Below are positions 50,662 to 58,187 of a stretch of DNA of 64,000 nucleotides, piece by piece. Each line of letters starts with the position of its first letter. Positions within the stretch are counted from its first letter, which is position 1. Source of the stretch: Bog-159 sp963785255 (GTDB taxonomy: Bacteria > Acidobacteriota > Terriglobia > Bryobacterales > Bryobacteraceae); NCBI GenBank assembly GCA_963785255.1, contig CAWAUR010000013.1, positions 558,001 to 622,000 on the forward strand, given 5' to 3'. The notes beneath the pieces were generated by a model that worked only from the letters and a program-made list of their open reading frames with translations, did no database searches and was not told the origin of the DNA. A program made the position numbers and the translations under genes.

Positions 50662-51636
50662 TCAGATCTTTCGGATGAGAGAGCGCAGTAATTTTAGCCG
50701 GCGGCGCGGCTCACGCCCCAACTTCTCCGGTTGCGTGGAGTCCAAAAGCTCGAATGTGTCCATGATTAATGTGCGCAGGTTGTCAATAGCCTCTTCCTCA
50801 GTGTCCCCGCTGCTGCCAATGTTGGCGTCGAAAAAGGTTGCGGTGAAGCCGTCGCCGGAAGGCTGCAAGGCCACCGGGATGTCGCGTACGAGTTCGTACC
50901 GCCCGGGATCAAGGCTGATCAACGGCACCGGTCCAAGGCGCGTGGCCGACAAGCCCTGAAGATAACCTGTCACATTCTCCATTTTGTCCATTGCTTCCTG
51001 GTGACGTCCGACGAGCATTGGCATGTCCCTTCCGAGTGTTGCGGCATCCTTCATGGTTTGCTGCAGTTGAAGGATATCTCGATGTACGTCCTTGAGCGAC
51101 GGCCCGCCGCGCCCGAGAACCTGATTTATCTCCTCTTCGGTCAATTCGGATGCTCCCGGGGAAAGGGGGTGGCGTTTCGAGGGTGCTTCGGCCAGAAGGT
51201 GAAATTCCGCTGTAATGAACGGCGTCTTGTGGCGTATGAGAAACGGGTGTTCGGTCATGTTCAGCAGGCTCACCCGCAGGCGTCCGCTCCAGCCCGGATC
51301 GATCTGAGGACCGATTGACCCGAAAATTCCACGTTTGAAAAGGTTACTGTGTGCTCCAAGCCTGCCCAGTATCCGGTCGGACAATTTGACAATTTCTTCG
51401 ACCAGCACCAGGGCTGCGGCAAACGGCTCGAGAACAAGCGGTTGCTTGCGAAGGTCGATGGGTCTTGATGCTGTCGTGACGGCCGCTGTTGGGCCGACTC
51501 GAAAATCGTAACTCGCGGCCTGAAGGCTGTTTGTATCGTAGCCGGCGATTTCCAGAAGCCCTAAGCTCATCACGGCTTCGATCTGCCGATCAACCAAGAT
51601 CCCGGGCTTTGGCAACGCTGGCTTCCGTGTTGGCAC
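50662..51636 (-). CDS. dCTP-deaminase/dUTPase-fold protein fused to a HicB-like domain
   Basis: 324 residues from a GTG start. Residues about 15-150 match the Dcd/dUTPase jelly roll: SYDFRVG (42-48), GRLGAHSNLFKRGIFG (91-106), IDPGWSGRLRVSLLN (112-126). The catalytic Glu of dCTP deaminases, in the LE(F/L)xN strand, is replaced by S123, and the RSS motif is altered, so classic deamination is doubtful. A helical, coiled-coil-like linker (about 180-230) joins it to a HicB-like fold (250-300; SGDGFTATFFDANIGSSGDT, EEEAIDNLR). It lies inside a type I restriction locus on the opposite strand. The fusion suggests a nucleotide-sensing or nucleotide-depleting defence module; this is inference. Confidence 0.7.
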   Translation of the reverse strand: MPTRKPALPKPGILVDRQIEAVMSLGLLEIAGYDTNSLQAASYDFRVGPTAAVTTASRPIDLRKQPLVLEPFAAALVLVEEIVKLSDRILGRLGAHSNLFKRGIFGSIGPQIDPGWSGRLRVSLLNMTEHPFLIRHKTPFITAEFHLLAEAPSKRHPLSPGASELTEEEINQVLGRGGPSLKDVHRDILQLQQTMKDAATLGRDMPMLVGRHQEAMDKMENVTGYLQGLSATRLGPVPLISLDPGRYELVRDIPVALQPSGDGFTATFFDANIGSSGDTEEEAIDNLRTLIMDTFELLDSTQPEKLGREPRRRLKLLRSLIRKI

Positions 51637-51665
51637 CTGTTAAGAGTAGCATAAGCCCCTGCACA

Positions 51666-51929
51666 TTACCCTGCGTATGTCAAGTACCAAAACTGAAATT
51701 GTGCTACGTCACGCAGCCGTGGCGCTACCCAACGCACCATCGCCGATTTCCGCGAGCGCCGCGCCGCCCTGATTGCAGGCTGGCGCAGTGGTCCGCTAAT
51801 CCGATCTTCCTGCAGGTCGATAATGTTCCGAAGCGCGTCGCGATAGGCATCCCCGCCGTATTCTTCCAGGAGTTGCTCCAGACCGGCGGCGGCGGGCGGC
51901 GTGATCTCAGCCGTCCACGGTGATGCCAC
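51666..51929 (-). pseudogene. RelE/ParE-type toxin truncated at an hsdS fragment
   Basis: The first 52 codons (MASPWTAEITPPAAAGLEQL ... LRNIIDLQEDRISGPLRQPA) look like the start of a RelE/ParE toxin. After that the frame runs antisense through 51733-51776, which on the + strand encodes RTIADFRERRAALIA, close to the end of HsdS. The toxin's C-terminal catalytic half is missing. The original antitoxin gene overlaps its start. Confidence 0.6.
51733..51776 (+). pseudogene. Scrap of an hsdS 3' end
   Basis: About 44 bp similar to hsdS near 50220: RTIADFRERRAALIA versus RTIALLRERRAALIA. Indicates recombination between specificity genes and this locus. Confidence 0.6.
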
Positions 51930-52164
51930 GTTCTCTCAAATACTCCGGTAAGGGCTTGGCGCGGCCAGCTTCTCGCCGGTAGATCCGCTCGGCTATGATC
52001 GCATCGGCCTCGTCTTCGGTGATCCAGCGCGGATCCTGCAGGAACTTCGCTTCCGCCGCGGTAAGGTGGACGCCATCCGCTCGCGTGTGGCCCTGGATCG
52101 TCAACGATTCAAGATCATTGGGGGCGGCCGGGGCGCCGCTATCCTTTGCTCCGCGGATTGGCAT
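51907..52164 (-). CDS. Antitoxin-like small protein
   Basis: 85 residues from ATG 52164. Polar, acidic (EAKFLQDPRWITEDEADAII), ending LPEYLRERGITVDG. Its stop overlaps the start of the truncated RelE/ParE-type gene by 23 bp, the usual antitoxin-toxin order. No DNA-binding fold is obvious. With the toxin broken it may be an orphan antitoxin. Confidence 0.55.
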   Translation of the reverse strand: MPIRGAKDSGAPAAPNDLESLTIQGHTRADGVHLTAAEAKFLQDPRWITEDEADAIIAERIYRREAGRAKPLPEYLRERGITVDG

Positions 52165-52296
52165 CGCGCTGCACCTCCTTGCTCTTAGGATCGCACGAGT
52201 TGGCTGGTGCGGGCAACGCTGCAGCGTGTGTGTGTCAAGCGGGGAGGGAACCGGCGACAGCCAGCCACGTGGCGTGCCAGATGCTTTGCCCGAAAG

Positions 52297-52343
52297 AGCC
52301 GCCTAAAAAGGCGGCTGCGGGCAGGATTGCCCGCCCCACGGTG
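52297..52343. repeat. RPT-D repeat
   Basis: GCCTAAAAAGGC hairpin, then GGCTGCGGGCAGGATTGCCC and GCCCCACGGTG. Matches the block at 17331-17375. It provides the last codons and the stop of the small gene ending at 52303. Confidence 0.75.
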
Positions 52344-52491
52344 CAATTCGGATCATCGTGTCCATCAGTCGGGCCAAACGCCTCTCGTTGGCACGGAACC
52401 GCTCCTCGTATTCCTTACCAGCATCCATGTGCATGTGCGACCACAACGCCACGGAATGTTTCAAGGCTTCCAGCCGCTCATCAATGGTCAT
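52303..52491 (-). CDS. Small hypothetical protein with repeat-derived C-terminus
   Basis: 62 residues: MTIDERLEALKHSVALWSHM, then a helix with the pattern EERFRANERRLARLMDTMIRIA, as in short coiled-coil proteins frequent in Acidobacteria. The tail APWGGQSCPQPPF and the stop are encoded by RPT-D, so the original end has been replaced or extended. Role unknown. Confidence 0.5.
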   Translation of the reverse strand: MTIDERLEALKHSVALWSHMHMDAGKEYEERFRANERRLARLMDTMIRIAPWGGQSCPQPPF

Positions 52492-52546
52492 GCTTTCAGT
52501 ACATGCCGGGACGGGCGCCGGGAGCCGATGCGATCCGGGCCTTCGT

Positions 52547-52783
52547 CTAGCGCGATCCGCGAGGCGCGGAGCTTGCGCGTTTGGCGATGTCCACTAAGGA
52601 GCGCAATGCAGCGTTGACAGCCGCGGCGTTCGGAAACAGACCGGCCACTTCGGGTTCCAGGACGACAACATTCGAAGTCCGCCGGAGGCGTTCGACGTAT
52701 TTCCCTCGGACCAACGCAGGGAAATCGGAGCGCTGGTATTCGGGGCGAAGTTCGTCAGTAACGACCCGCTTAGCCTTCTTCAT
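52547..52783 (-). CDS. BrnA-like antitoxin
   Basis: 78 residues from ATG 52783 (MKKAKRVVTDELRPEYQRSD ... VRGKYVERL). The N-terminal half is the usual toxin-binding region; the C-terminal part (PNAAAVNAALRSLVDIAKRA) can form a ribbon-helix-helix-like helix pair. Its position overlapping the brnT-like gene by 14 bp is the main reason for the call. Confidence 0.65.
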   Translation of the reverse strand: MKKAKRVVTDELRPEYQRSDFPALVRGKYVERLRRTSNVVVLEPEVAGLFPNAAAVNAALRSLVDIAKRASSAPRGSR

Positions 52784-53042
52784 AGATCTTCCTATCCGCC
52801 CGAGTTGCCGGGCGCGCCGAGACGATTCTAATGACATCGTCGCTGTCCGCGTGCGCGACTACCAGCAGGCGTCCGGAGGACGACATCCCAAACGTCACAA
52901 AACGCCTTTCGTCGGCCGAATGGTCCGGATCGTCGCCGGTCGCGGCCAGGGGATCAAAGAACACGCTGGCAGCTTCCTCGAACGATACGCCGTGTTTGCG
53001 CCGGTTTGACGCAGCCTTTTGGGCGCTCCATTCGAAAGGCAC
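52770..53042 (-). CDS. BrnT-family toxin
   Basis: 90 residues. BrnT signature: FEWSAQKAASNRRKHGVSFE EAASVFFDPLA, then ERRFVTFGMSSSGRLLVVAH and IRIVSARPATRADRKIYEEG. RelE-fold ribonuclease toxin that inhibits translation; neutralised and repressed by BrnA. The pair is divergent from hsdR, whose coding start lies 137 bp away, so this toxin could be expressed when the restriction locus is disturbed. Confidence 0.85.
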   Translation of the reverse strand: MPFEWSAQKAASNRRKHGVSFEEAASVFFDPLAATGDDPDHSADERRFVTFGMSSSGRLLVVAHADSDDVIRIVSARPATRADRKIYEEG

Positions 53043-53178
53043 TCGGAGTCGTTTACCTCATTTGAGTATAACCCAGCGTCTGAGGGACACTTGTACGACA
53101 AAATGGATCATGTTGCGCGTTTTGGGCTCTTCACCGCCGATTTATTTTGATTGCGGGATTACACTAAGAGTTCAGCCA

Positions 53179-56100
53179 ATGTCGACTGAAGCCCGCCATT
53201 CCGAGTTTGCCTTTGAAACGGTGATCGAAGCGCACCTGCTTCAATACGGCTACGGGCGTATTCCGGCTGAGTCGTTCGACCGCGAGCGCGCCATCTTCCC
53301 GGAAACAATACTGGCCTTCATCCGCGAAACTCAGCCAGCAGAATGGAAGAAGCTCGAAGCCCTGCACGGCGATAAAACCGGCGAGCAGGTCCTCACCGAT
53401 CTGTGCAAATGGATGGATACGAACGGTTCTCTCGCGACGCTTCGGCACGGATTTAAGTGCTACGGCCGTTCCCTCCGCGTGGCGTACTTCAGGGCCGCGC
53501 ACGAGCTGAATCCGGAACTGGAGGCCCGCTATGCCGCCAATCGCCTGGGCCTCACCCGGCAGCTTCACTTCTCGCCGCGTTCGGAAAAGTCGGTCGACGT
53601 GACACTGAGCCTCAACGGCATACCCGTCCTCACCATCGAGCTGAAGAACCCGATGACGGGCCAGACTGTCGAGGATGCCTGCCGCCAGTACAAGCAGGAC
53701 CGCGATCCGTGGGAACCGATCTTCGAGTTCAAACGGCGCACGCTGGCGCATTTCGCCGCCGATACCGAGTCGGTGATGATGACCACTCGCCTGGCCGGCT
53801 CTTCCACGCACTTCTTGCCCTTCAACAAGGGATGCGAAGGAGGCTCCGGCAACCCGCCCGATCCCGCCGGACGCACCTATCGCACGGGATACCTTTGGGA
53901 GGAGGTGTTAGAGCGCCACAGCCTGCTCGATCTGCTGGCGCGTTTCGTCCATTTGCAGACGGAGGAGAAGCGGGACGATCAGGGCCGCAAAGTGAAGGTC
54001 GATTCCATGATTTTCCCCCGCTACCATCAGCTCCAGGCGGTCCGCATGCTGGTGGATTCCGCGCGGAGTGAGGGCGTCGGGCACAATTATCTTGTGGAGC
54101 ATTCCGCCGGCAGCGGAAAGAGCAACACCATTGGCTGGCTGGCGCACCGTCTGGCCTCGCTGCACAATGCCGCGAGCGAGCGGGTTTTCGATAGCGTAAT
54201 TGTCGTCACTGACCGCGTGGTGCTCGATAAGCAGCTTCAGGACACTATTTATCAATTCGAGCACAAGCGCGGCGTGGTGCAGAAGATCGATGAAAGCTCG
54301 GGCCAATTGGCCGAGGCGCTGGAAAAGGCCGTGCCCGTCATCATCACAACGCTTCAGAAGTTTCCCTTCGTATCCCGCCATTTGCTGAAGATGGCGGAGA
54401 AGCGCGGCAAACCGGGAACCGGCGATCTGCCGACGCGCCATTGTGCGGTCATTATCGACGAGGCTCACAGTTCGCAGGGCGGCGAGAGCGCCACCGATCT
54501 GAAGGAGGTCCTGGGCGGCGAGCGGCTGCGCGAAGAGGCCAAGAGGCGGGCGGCGGAGGAAGGCCAACCGGAGATGGAGGAACTGTTCCGCAGCATGGCG
54601 AAGCGCGGCCGGCAGGCTGACATCAGTTTCTTTGCATTCACCGCCACGCCCAAACACAAGACCCTCGCGGTCTTCGGACGGGATGGCGCGGCGGCGCATC
54701 GTTACACGATGAGGCGGGCCATAGAGGAGGGCTTCATCCTCGACGTGCTGAAGAACTATGCCACGTACGCCGCCTACTTCGGATTACTGAAGGCCTGCGC
54801 GGAGGATCCCAACGTCGAGCGCAAGAAAGCCGCTCGGGCGCTCGCCCGTTACATGCGGCTGCACCCGCACAACATCGCGCAGAAGACCGTGGTGATGGTC
54901 GAGCATTTCCAGGCCGTCACCCGGTTTAAGATTGGCGGGCGGGCCAAGGCGATGGTAGTTACCGGCTCGCGCCTGGAGGCCGTGCGCTACAAGCAAGGCT
55001 TCGACCGCTACATCCGCGAGAATGGCTATGCGATCAAGACGCTGGTCGCGTTCTCGGGGACTGTGCAGGACGATAAGGTATCGGACGTTGCTTACACCGA
55101 AGAGCGCATGAATCTCGGTATCCGTGAGAAAGAGCTTCCCGAGAAATTCGCCACGCCTGAGTATCAAGTGTTGCTGGTCGCGGAAAAATACCAGACCGGA
55201 TTCGATCAGCCCTTGCTCCACACCATGTTTGTCGACAAGCGTCTCGCCGGTATTCAGGCGGTGCAGACGCTCTCGCGGCTGAATCGCACTCACCCGCTTA
55301 AGGAAGATACCTTCGTTCTGGACTTCGTCAACGATCGCGAGGAAATCCGCGAAGCATTCAAGACCTATTATGAAGGCGCGGAGATGGGGCAGGAGGTCGA
55401 CCCGAACCGCATGTATGCGGTCAAGGCGGAACTGGAGGCGCAGGGCATCTACCTTGAGGAAGAGATCCAGCGCTTCTGCGCGGTTTATTTCAAGCCCAAG
55501 CAGAAGCAGAGCGCGCTCGATCATCAGGCCATGAACGCCGCGCTTGATCCAGCCGTGTCGCGGTTCGTAGCATTCTTGAAGGAGAAGGAGGAAGAGGCTG
55601 AGTTGTGGCGGGGGAAACTGGTGGCCTTTCTCAACCTGTACGGATTCCTCAGCCAGGTTATTCCGTACCAGGATTCCGACCTCGAACGCCTCTATGTGTT
55701 TTTGCGGCATCTTTCCGGGAAATTACCCCGCCGCAACGCCGGCGCAGCTTATCAGTTCGATGACGAGGTGCGGCTTGAATATTACCGCCTTCAGAAGATC
55801 AGCGAAGGATCAATCTCGCTGAAAGACGGCGACGCCCGCGCTCTCGACGGCCCCACGGAGGTAGGCAGCGGGCTCGTTCGGGAACAACCGGTGCCGCTCT
55901 CCCAGCTCATCGATATCGTAAATCAGCGGTTCGGCACGGATTTCAATCAAGCCGACCAACTGTTCTTCGATCAGATCGTGGAGGCGGCTGTTACCGATGA
56001 AGGCCTCCAGCAGGCCGCCGCGGTGAATCCGGAGGACAAATTCGAGTTGGTGTTTAAGAACCTGTTGGAACGCATGTTCGTGGAGCGCATGGACCAGAAT

Positions 56101-56700
56101 GAGGAGATCTTTGTGCGCTTCATGAACGATGAGCCGTTTCAGAAGATGGTTACCACATGGATGGCAACCGAGGCTTACCGGCGGTTGCGTCAACCCGGGC
56201 GACGGCCGTTCGTGCCGCGGCTCACGAGCGCACCTCCGGGCGAGCACTATGTAACGTGCGTGCCGCTTGTGCCGCTTAAGGCAGCGGCGGGCGCATTCGG
56301 CAGCCCCCAGCACATTGAGGACGAGAACTGGCAGTGGATCGATATTGAAAGCCGGCACCGGTTGCGTCCCGGCATGTTCGTCGTGCAAGTGGTTGGCAAG
56401 TCGATGGAGCCGCTCATTCCGGATGGATCGTTCTGTCTTTTCGCGTCTCCGGTGACTGGATCCCGGCAAGGCAAGACGGTCCTCGTTCAGCTACGCGACG
56501 CCGCCGACCCTGAGACAGGCGAGCGTTATACGGTCAAGCGCTATGAAAGTAAGAAAGCGGAGTCAGGAGGCGCGTGGCTGCACGCTGAAGTCACTCTTAA
56601 GCCTACAAATCCGGAATTCTCGCCCATAGTACTTAGTAATGTGGAAGAGGGGACGGTTCGCGTAATCGCCGAGTTAGTCGAAGTGCTTGGCGCTCCCTGA
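53179..56700 (+). CDS. hsdR: Type I restriction endonuclease subunit R with C-terminal S24 (LexA-like) peptidase domain
   Basis: DNA-translocating, cleaving subunit of the type I complex. 1173 residues from ATG 53179; the frame is open upstream, but only antisense to the BrnT gene. Nuclease motif D140...E154-L-K156 (TIELKNP), Walker A with K314 (SAGSGKS), DEAH 427-430 (IIDEAHSS), then helicase domain 2 and a helical region to about 1000. Residues about 1010-1173 are an S24 peptidase: possible self-cleavage pair A1037-G1038 (KAAAGAFG), nucleophile S1075 (VVGKSMEPLIPDG), general-base K1120 (YTVKRYES). This fusion is outside normal HsdR architecture and suggests control by autoproteolysis. Confidence 0.92.
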   Translation: MSTEARHSEFAFETVIEAHLLQYGYGRIPAESFDRERAIFPETILAFIRETQPAEWKKLEALHGDKTGEQVLTDLCKWMDTNGSLATLRHGFKCYGRSLRVAYFRAAHELNPELEARYAANRLGLTRQLHFSPRSEKSVDVTLSLNGIPVLTIELKNPMTGQTVEDACRQYKQDRDPWEPIFEFKRRTLAHFAADTESVMMTTRLAGSSTHFLPFNKGCEGGSGNPPDPAGRTYRTGYLWEEVLERHSLLDLLARFVHLQTEEKRDDQGRKVKVDSMIFPRYHQLQAVRMLVDSARSEGVGHNYLVEHSAGSGKSNTIGWLAHRLASLHNAASERVFDSVIVVTDRVVLDKQLQDTIYQFEHKRGVVQKIDESSGQLAEALEKAVPVIITTLQKFPFVSRHLLKMAEKRGKPGTGDLPTRHCAVIIDEAHSSQGGESATDLKEVLGGERLREEAKRRAAEEGQPEMEELFRSMAKRGRQADISFFAFTATPKHKTLAVFGRDGAAAHRYTMRRAIEEGFILDVLKNYATYAAYFGLLKACAEDPNVERKKAARALARYMRLHPHNIAQKTVVMVEHFQAVTRFKIGGRAKAMVVTGSRLEAVRYKQGFDRYIRENGYAIKTLVAFSGTVQDDKVSDVAYTEERMNLGIREKELPEKFATPEYQVLLVAEKYQTGFDQPLLHTMFVDKRLAGIQAVQTLSRLNRTHPLKEDTFVLDFVNDREEIREAFKTYYEGAEMGQEVDPNRMYAVKAELEAQGIYLEEEIQRFCAVYFKPKQKQSALDHQAMNAALDPAVSRFVAFLKEKEEEAELWRGKLVAFLNLYGFLSQVIPYQDSDLERLYVFLRHLSGKLPRRNAGAAYQFDDEVRLEYYRLQKISEGSISLKDGDARALDGPTEVGSGLVREQPVPLSQLIDIVNQRFGTDFNQADQLFFDQIVEAAVTDEGLQQAAAVNPEDKFELVFKNLLERMFVERMDQNEEIFVRFMNDEPFQKMVTTWMATEAYRRLRQPGRRPFVPRLTSAPPGEHYVTCVPLVPLKAAAGAFGSPQHIEDENWQWIDIESRHRLRPGMFVVQVVGKSMEPLIPDGSFCLFASPVTGSRQGKTVLVQLRDAADPETGERYTVKRYESKKAESGGAWLHAEVTLKPTNPEFSPIVLSNVEEGTVRVIAELVEVLGAP

Positions 56701-56717
56701 TTCCACAGGCATGGCGC

Positions 56718-57584
56718 CTACATGTAAACGGCATGGCCGAATATGGCCATCAAGCCCATGCGAGGAACGTGCGCGCCGGTGTTCCAGTGATCTCCGCGAC
56801 CGTAGACGTAACAAGCGGGTTGGCCGACGGCGGCAGCCCAGGCGTTGAGCAGCATAGTCACGACCGGTGCCGGCATGATTTTCGCCAACTCGCGCCGCGC
56901 TTGCTCTGGCGTGATCTCCTGGATCGAAAGCGTGCGGCCGGTCGCCGTGCCGATAGTGGATATCTGATCAAACTGGGTCGGCGATTCGGGCCCGGTGAGA
57001 ACATATTCCTTTCCGGCGTGTCCGTCTTCACATAGAGCGCGGACCGCGACGGCGGCGATATCACGCTCGTCGATCGGGGCGGTGGGGACTGCGAGGTACG
57101 GCCAGCGAACCACATCGCCGGCGCGAATCTGCGGCGCCCACCAGCCTAAAGCGTTTCCGGCGAACATGCCAGGCCGCAGAAATGTCCACTCAAGTCCAGA
57201 GGTTTCGATGCGCCGCTCGATTTGCGCAGCCGTATCGCGGGACGGATTGGGTTGTTGGAAGAAGGGGTGCGGCGTTTTGAGCGGCGCGGAGAGGAATACG
57301 ATGCGGCGTGCGTGCCTGGCGATGCGCTCGAGCGCGGGAACGATCGTCGCTGGCGGGGCGACCCAAACCAGGAAGACCGTGTCGATACCGTCCAGGCAGT
57401 GGTCCAGGGTCTCCGGGAGAGCGAGATCTCCGCGCACTACCTCAACCTGTGACGGGAAATGAGCCGTGTCCGGGTGCCGCGTCATCGCGCAGACTGCCGC
57501 GCCGGTGGCCCGCAATTGGGAGAGCACGTGGCTGCCTACGTTGCCTGTCGCGCCAATGAGGAGGACCCGGTTCATAAGCACCAT
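56718..57584 (-). CDS. NmrA/SDR-type NAD(P)-binding protein
   Basis: 288 residues. N-terminal dinucleotide motif GATGNVGSHVLSQL (G-x2-G-x2-G), an atypical short-chain-dehydrogenase fold through residue 230 (WTFLRPGMFAGNALGWWAPQ; AAVAVRALCEDGHAGKEYVL), as in NmrA/QOR2-type redox sensors or reductases. The usual YxxxK pair is absent, typical for this subgroup. Substrate unknown. It converges on hsdR. Confidence 0.85.
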   Translation of the reverse strand: MVLMNRVLLIGATGNVGSHVLSQLRATGAAVCAMTRHPDTAHFPSQVEVVRGDLALPETLDHCLDGIDTVFLVWVAPPATIVPALERIARHARRIVFLSAPLKTPHPFFQQPNPSRDTAAQIERRIETSGLEWTFLRPGMFAGNALGWWAPQIRAGDVVRWPYLAVPTAPIDERDIAAVAVRALCEDGHAGKEYVLTGPESPTQFDQISTIGTATGRTLSIQEITPEQARRELAKIMPAPVVTMLLNAWAAAVGQPACYVYGRGDHWNTGAHVPRMGLMAIFGHAVYM

Positions 57585-57615
57585 CGTACAGGCGTGGGTC
57601 GCCCGGTGCTATCTT

Positions 57616-57757
57616 GGAAACCGCTCCGTTACGGTCGCGGCTCCGTAACGACAGATACGTAACTACTCTGAGACCGCCCCTCTGTGGGCGGTCTCACTCC
57701 GTTCCATCAGGCCCCGCCGGAGGCCCAGCTGGGCCGCGACCGTCAGGGAGCGGTCTC
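57616..57757. repeat. RPT-A element with nested hairpin
   Basis: Left arm GGAAACCGCTCCGTTACGGT, right arm GCCGCGACCGTCAGGGAGCG. Inside, GAGACCGCCC (57670-57679) pairs with GGGCGGTCTC (57686-57695) in a perfect 10-bp hairpin. Confidence 0.85.
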
Positions 57758-57773
57758 CAGCCACGATGTAAAT

Positions 57774-57802
57774 TTGACTTAACGTCCAATATAGGATACC
57801 TT
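57774..57802 (+). promoter_or_regulatory. Promoter of the hipB-like gene with possible operator
   Basis: TTGACT (57774-57779), 17-bp spacer, TACCTT (57797-57802). TAACGTC (57780-57786) and GACGTTA (57828-57834) flank the start region as mirror arms, a possible HipB operator. Confidence 0.5.
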
Positions 57803-57835
57803 AGTCGTTGTAACGCCTTCTAGAAGAGACGTTAG

Positions 57836-58171
57836 ATGACCCGGCCCTCAACCGCTGTTCCCATACCGGTCGCGCGCGCCCTTCGCAAGCTGGGCCACGA
57901 CATTCGCGATGCGCGACGTCGCCGTCGCATCCCGGTCGCGATCCTGGCAGAGCGGGCCTCCATCAGCAGGACGACTCTAAATAAGATCGAGAAGGGCGAC
58001 CCCCGAAGTTCCCTTGGCGCATACGCTACGGTCCTGTTCGCGCTTGGAATGGTGGACCGGCTGTCGGACGTAGCCGACCCAAAACAAGATTCCCGTGGAC
58101 TTGAACTTGAGGCGGAGCGTTTGCCGCAACGTATCCGGCTAGCGCGGCGGCGGAAGCCTGGGAAAGCCTGA
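57836..58171 (+). CDS. HipB-like XRE antitoxin/repressor
   Basis: 111 residues. Helix-turn-helix at about 18-75 (LGHDIRDARRRRRIPVAILA; ISRTTLNKIEKGDPRSSLGA), a Cro/CI fold, and a basic tail (RIRLARRRKPGKA). It lies 16 bp before a hipA reading frame, the standard hipBA order. HipB neutralises HipA and represses the operon. Because hipA is broken, it is probably an orphan repressor. Confidence 0.8.
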   Translation: MTRPSTAVPIPVARALRKLGHDIRDARRRRRIPVAILAERASISRTTLNKIEKGDPRSSLGAYATVLFALGMVDRLSDVADPKQDSRGLELEAERLPQRIRLARRRKPGKA

Positions 58172-58187
58172 AAGCACCGGGAGAAAA

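Noticed and set aside
52831..53178. 116-residue N-terminal extension of HsdR
   Set aside because: The region is antisense to the BrnT gene; HsdR homology begins at MSTEARHSEFAFE.
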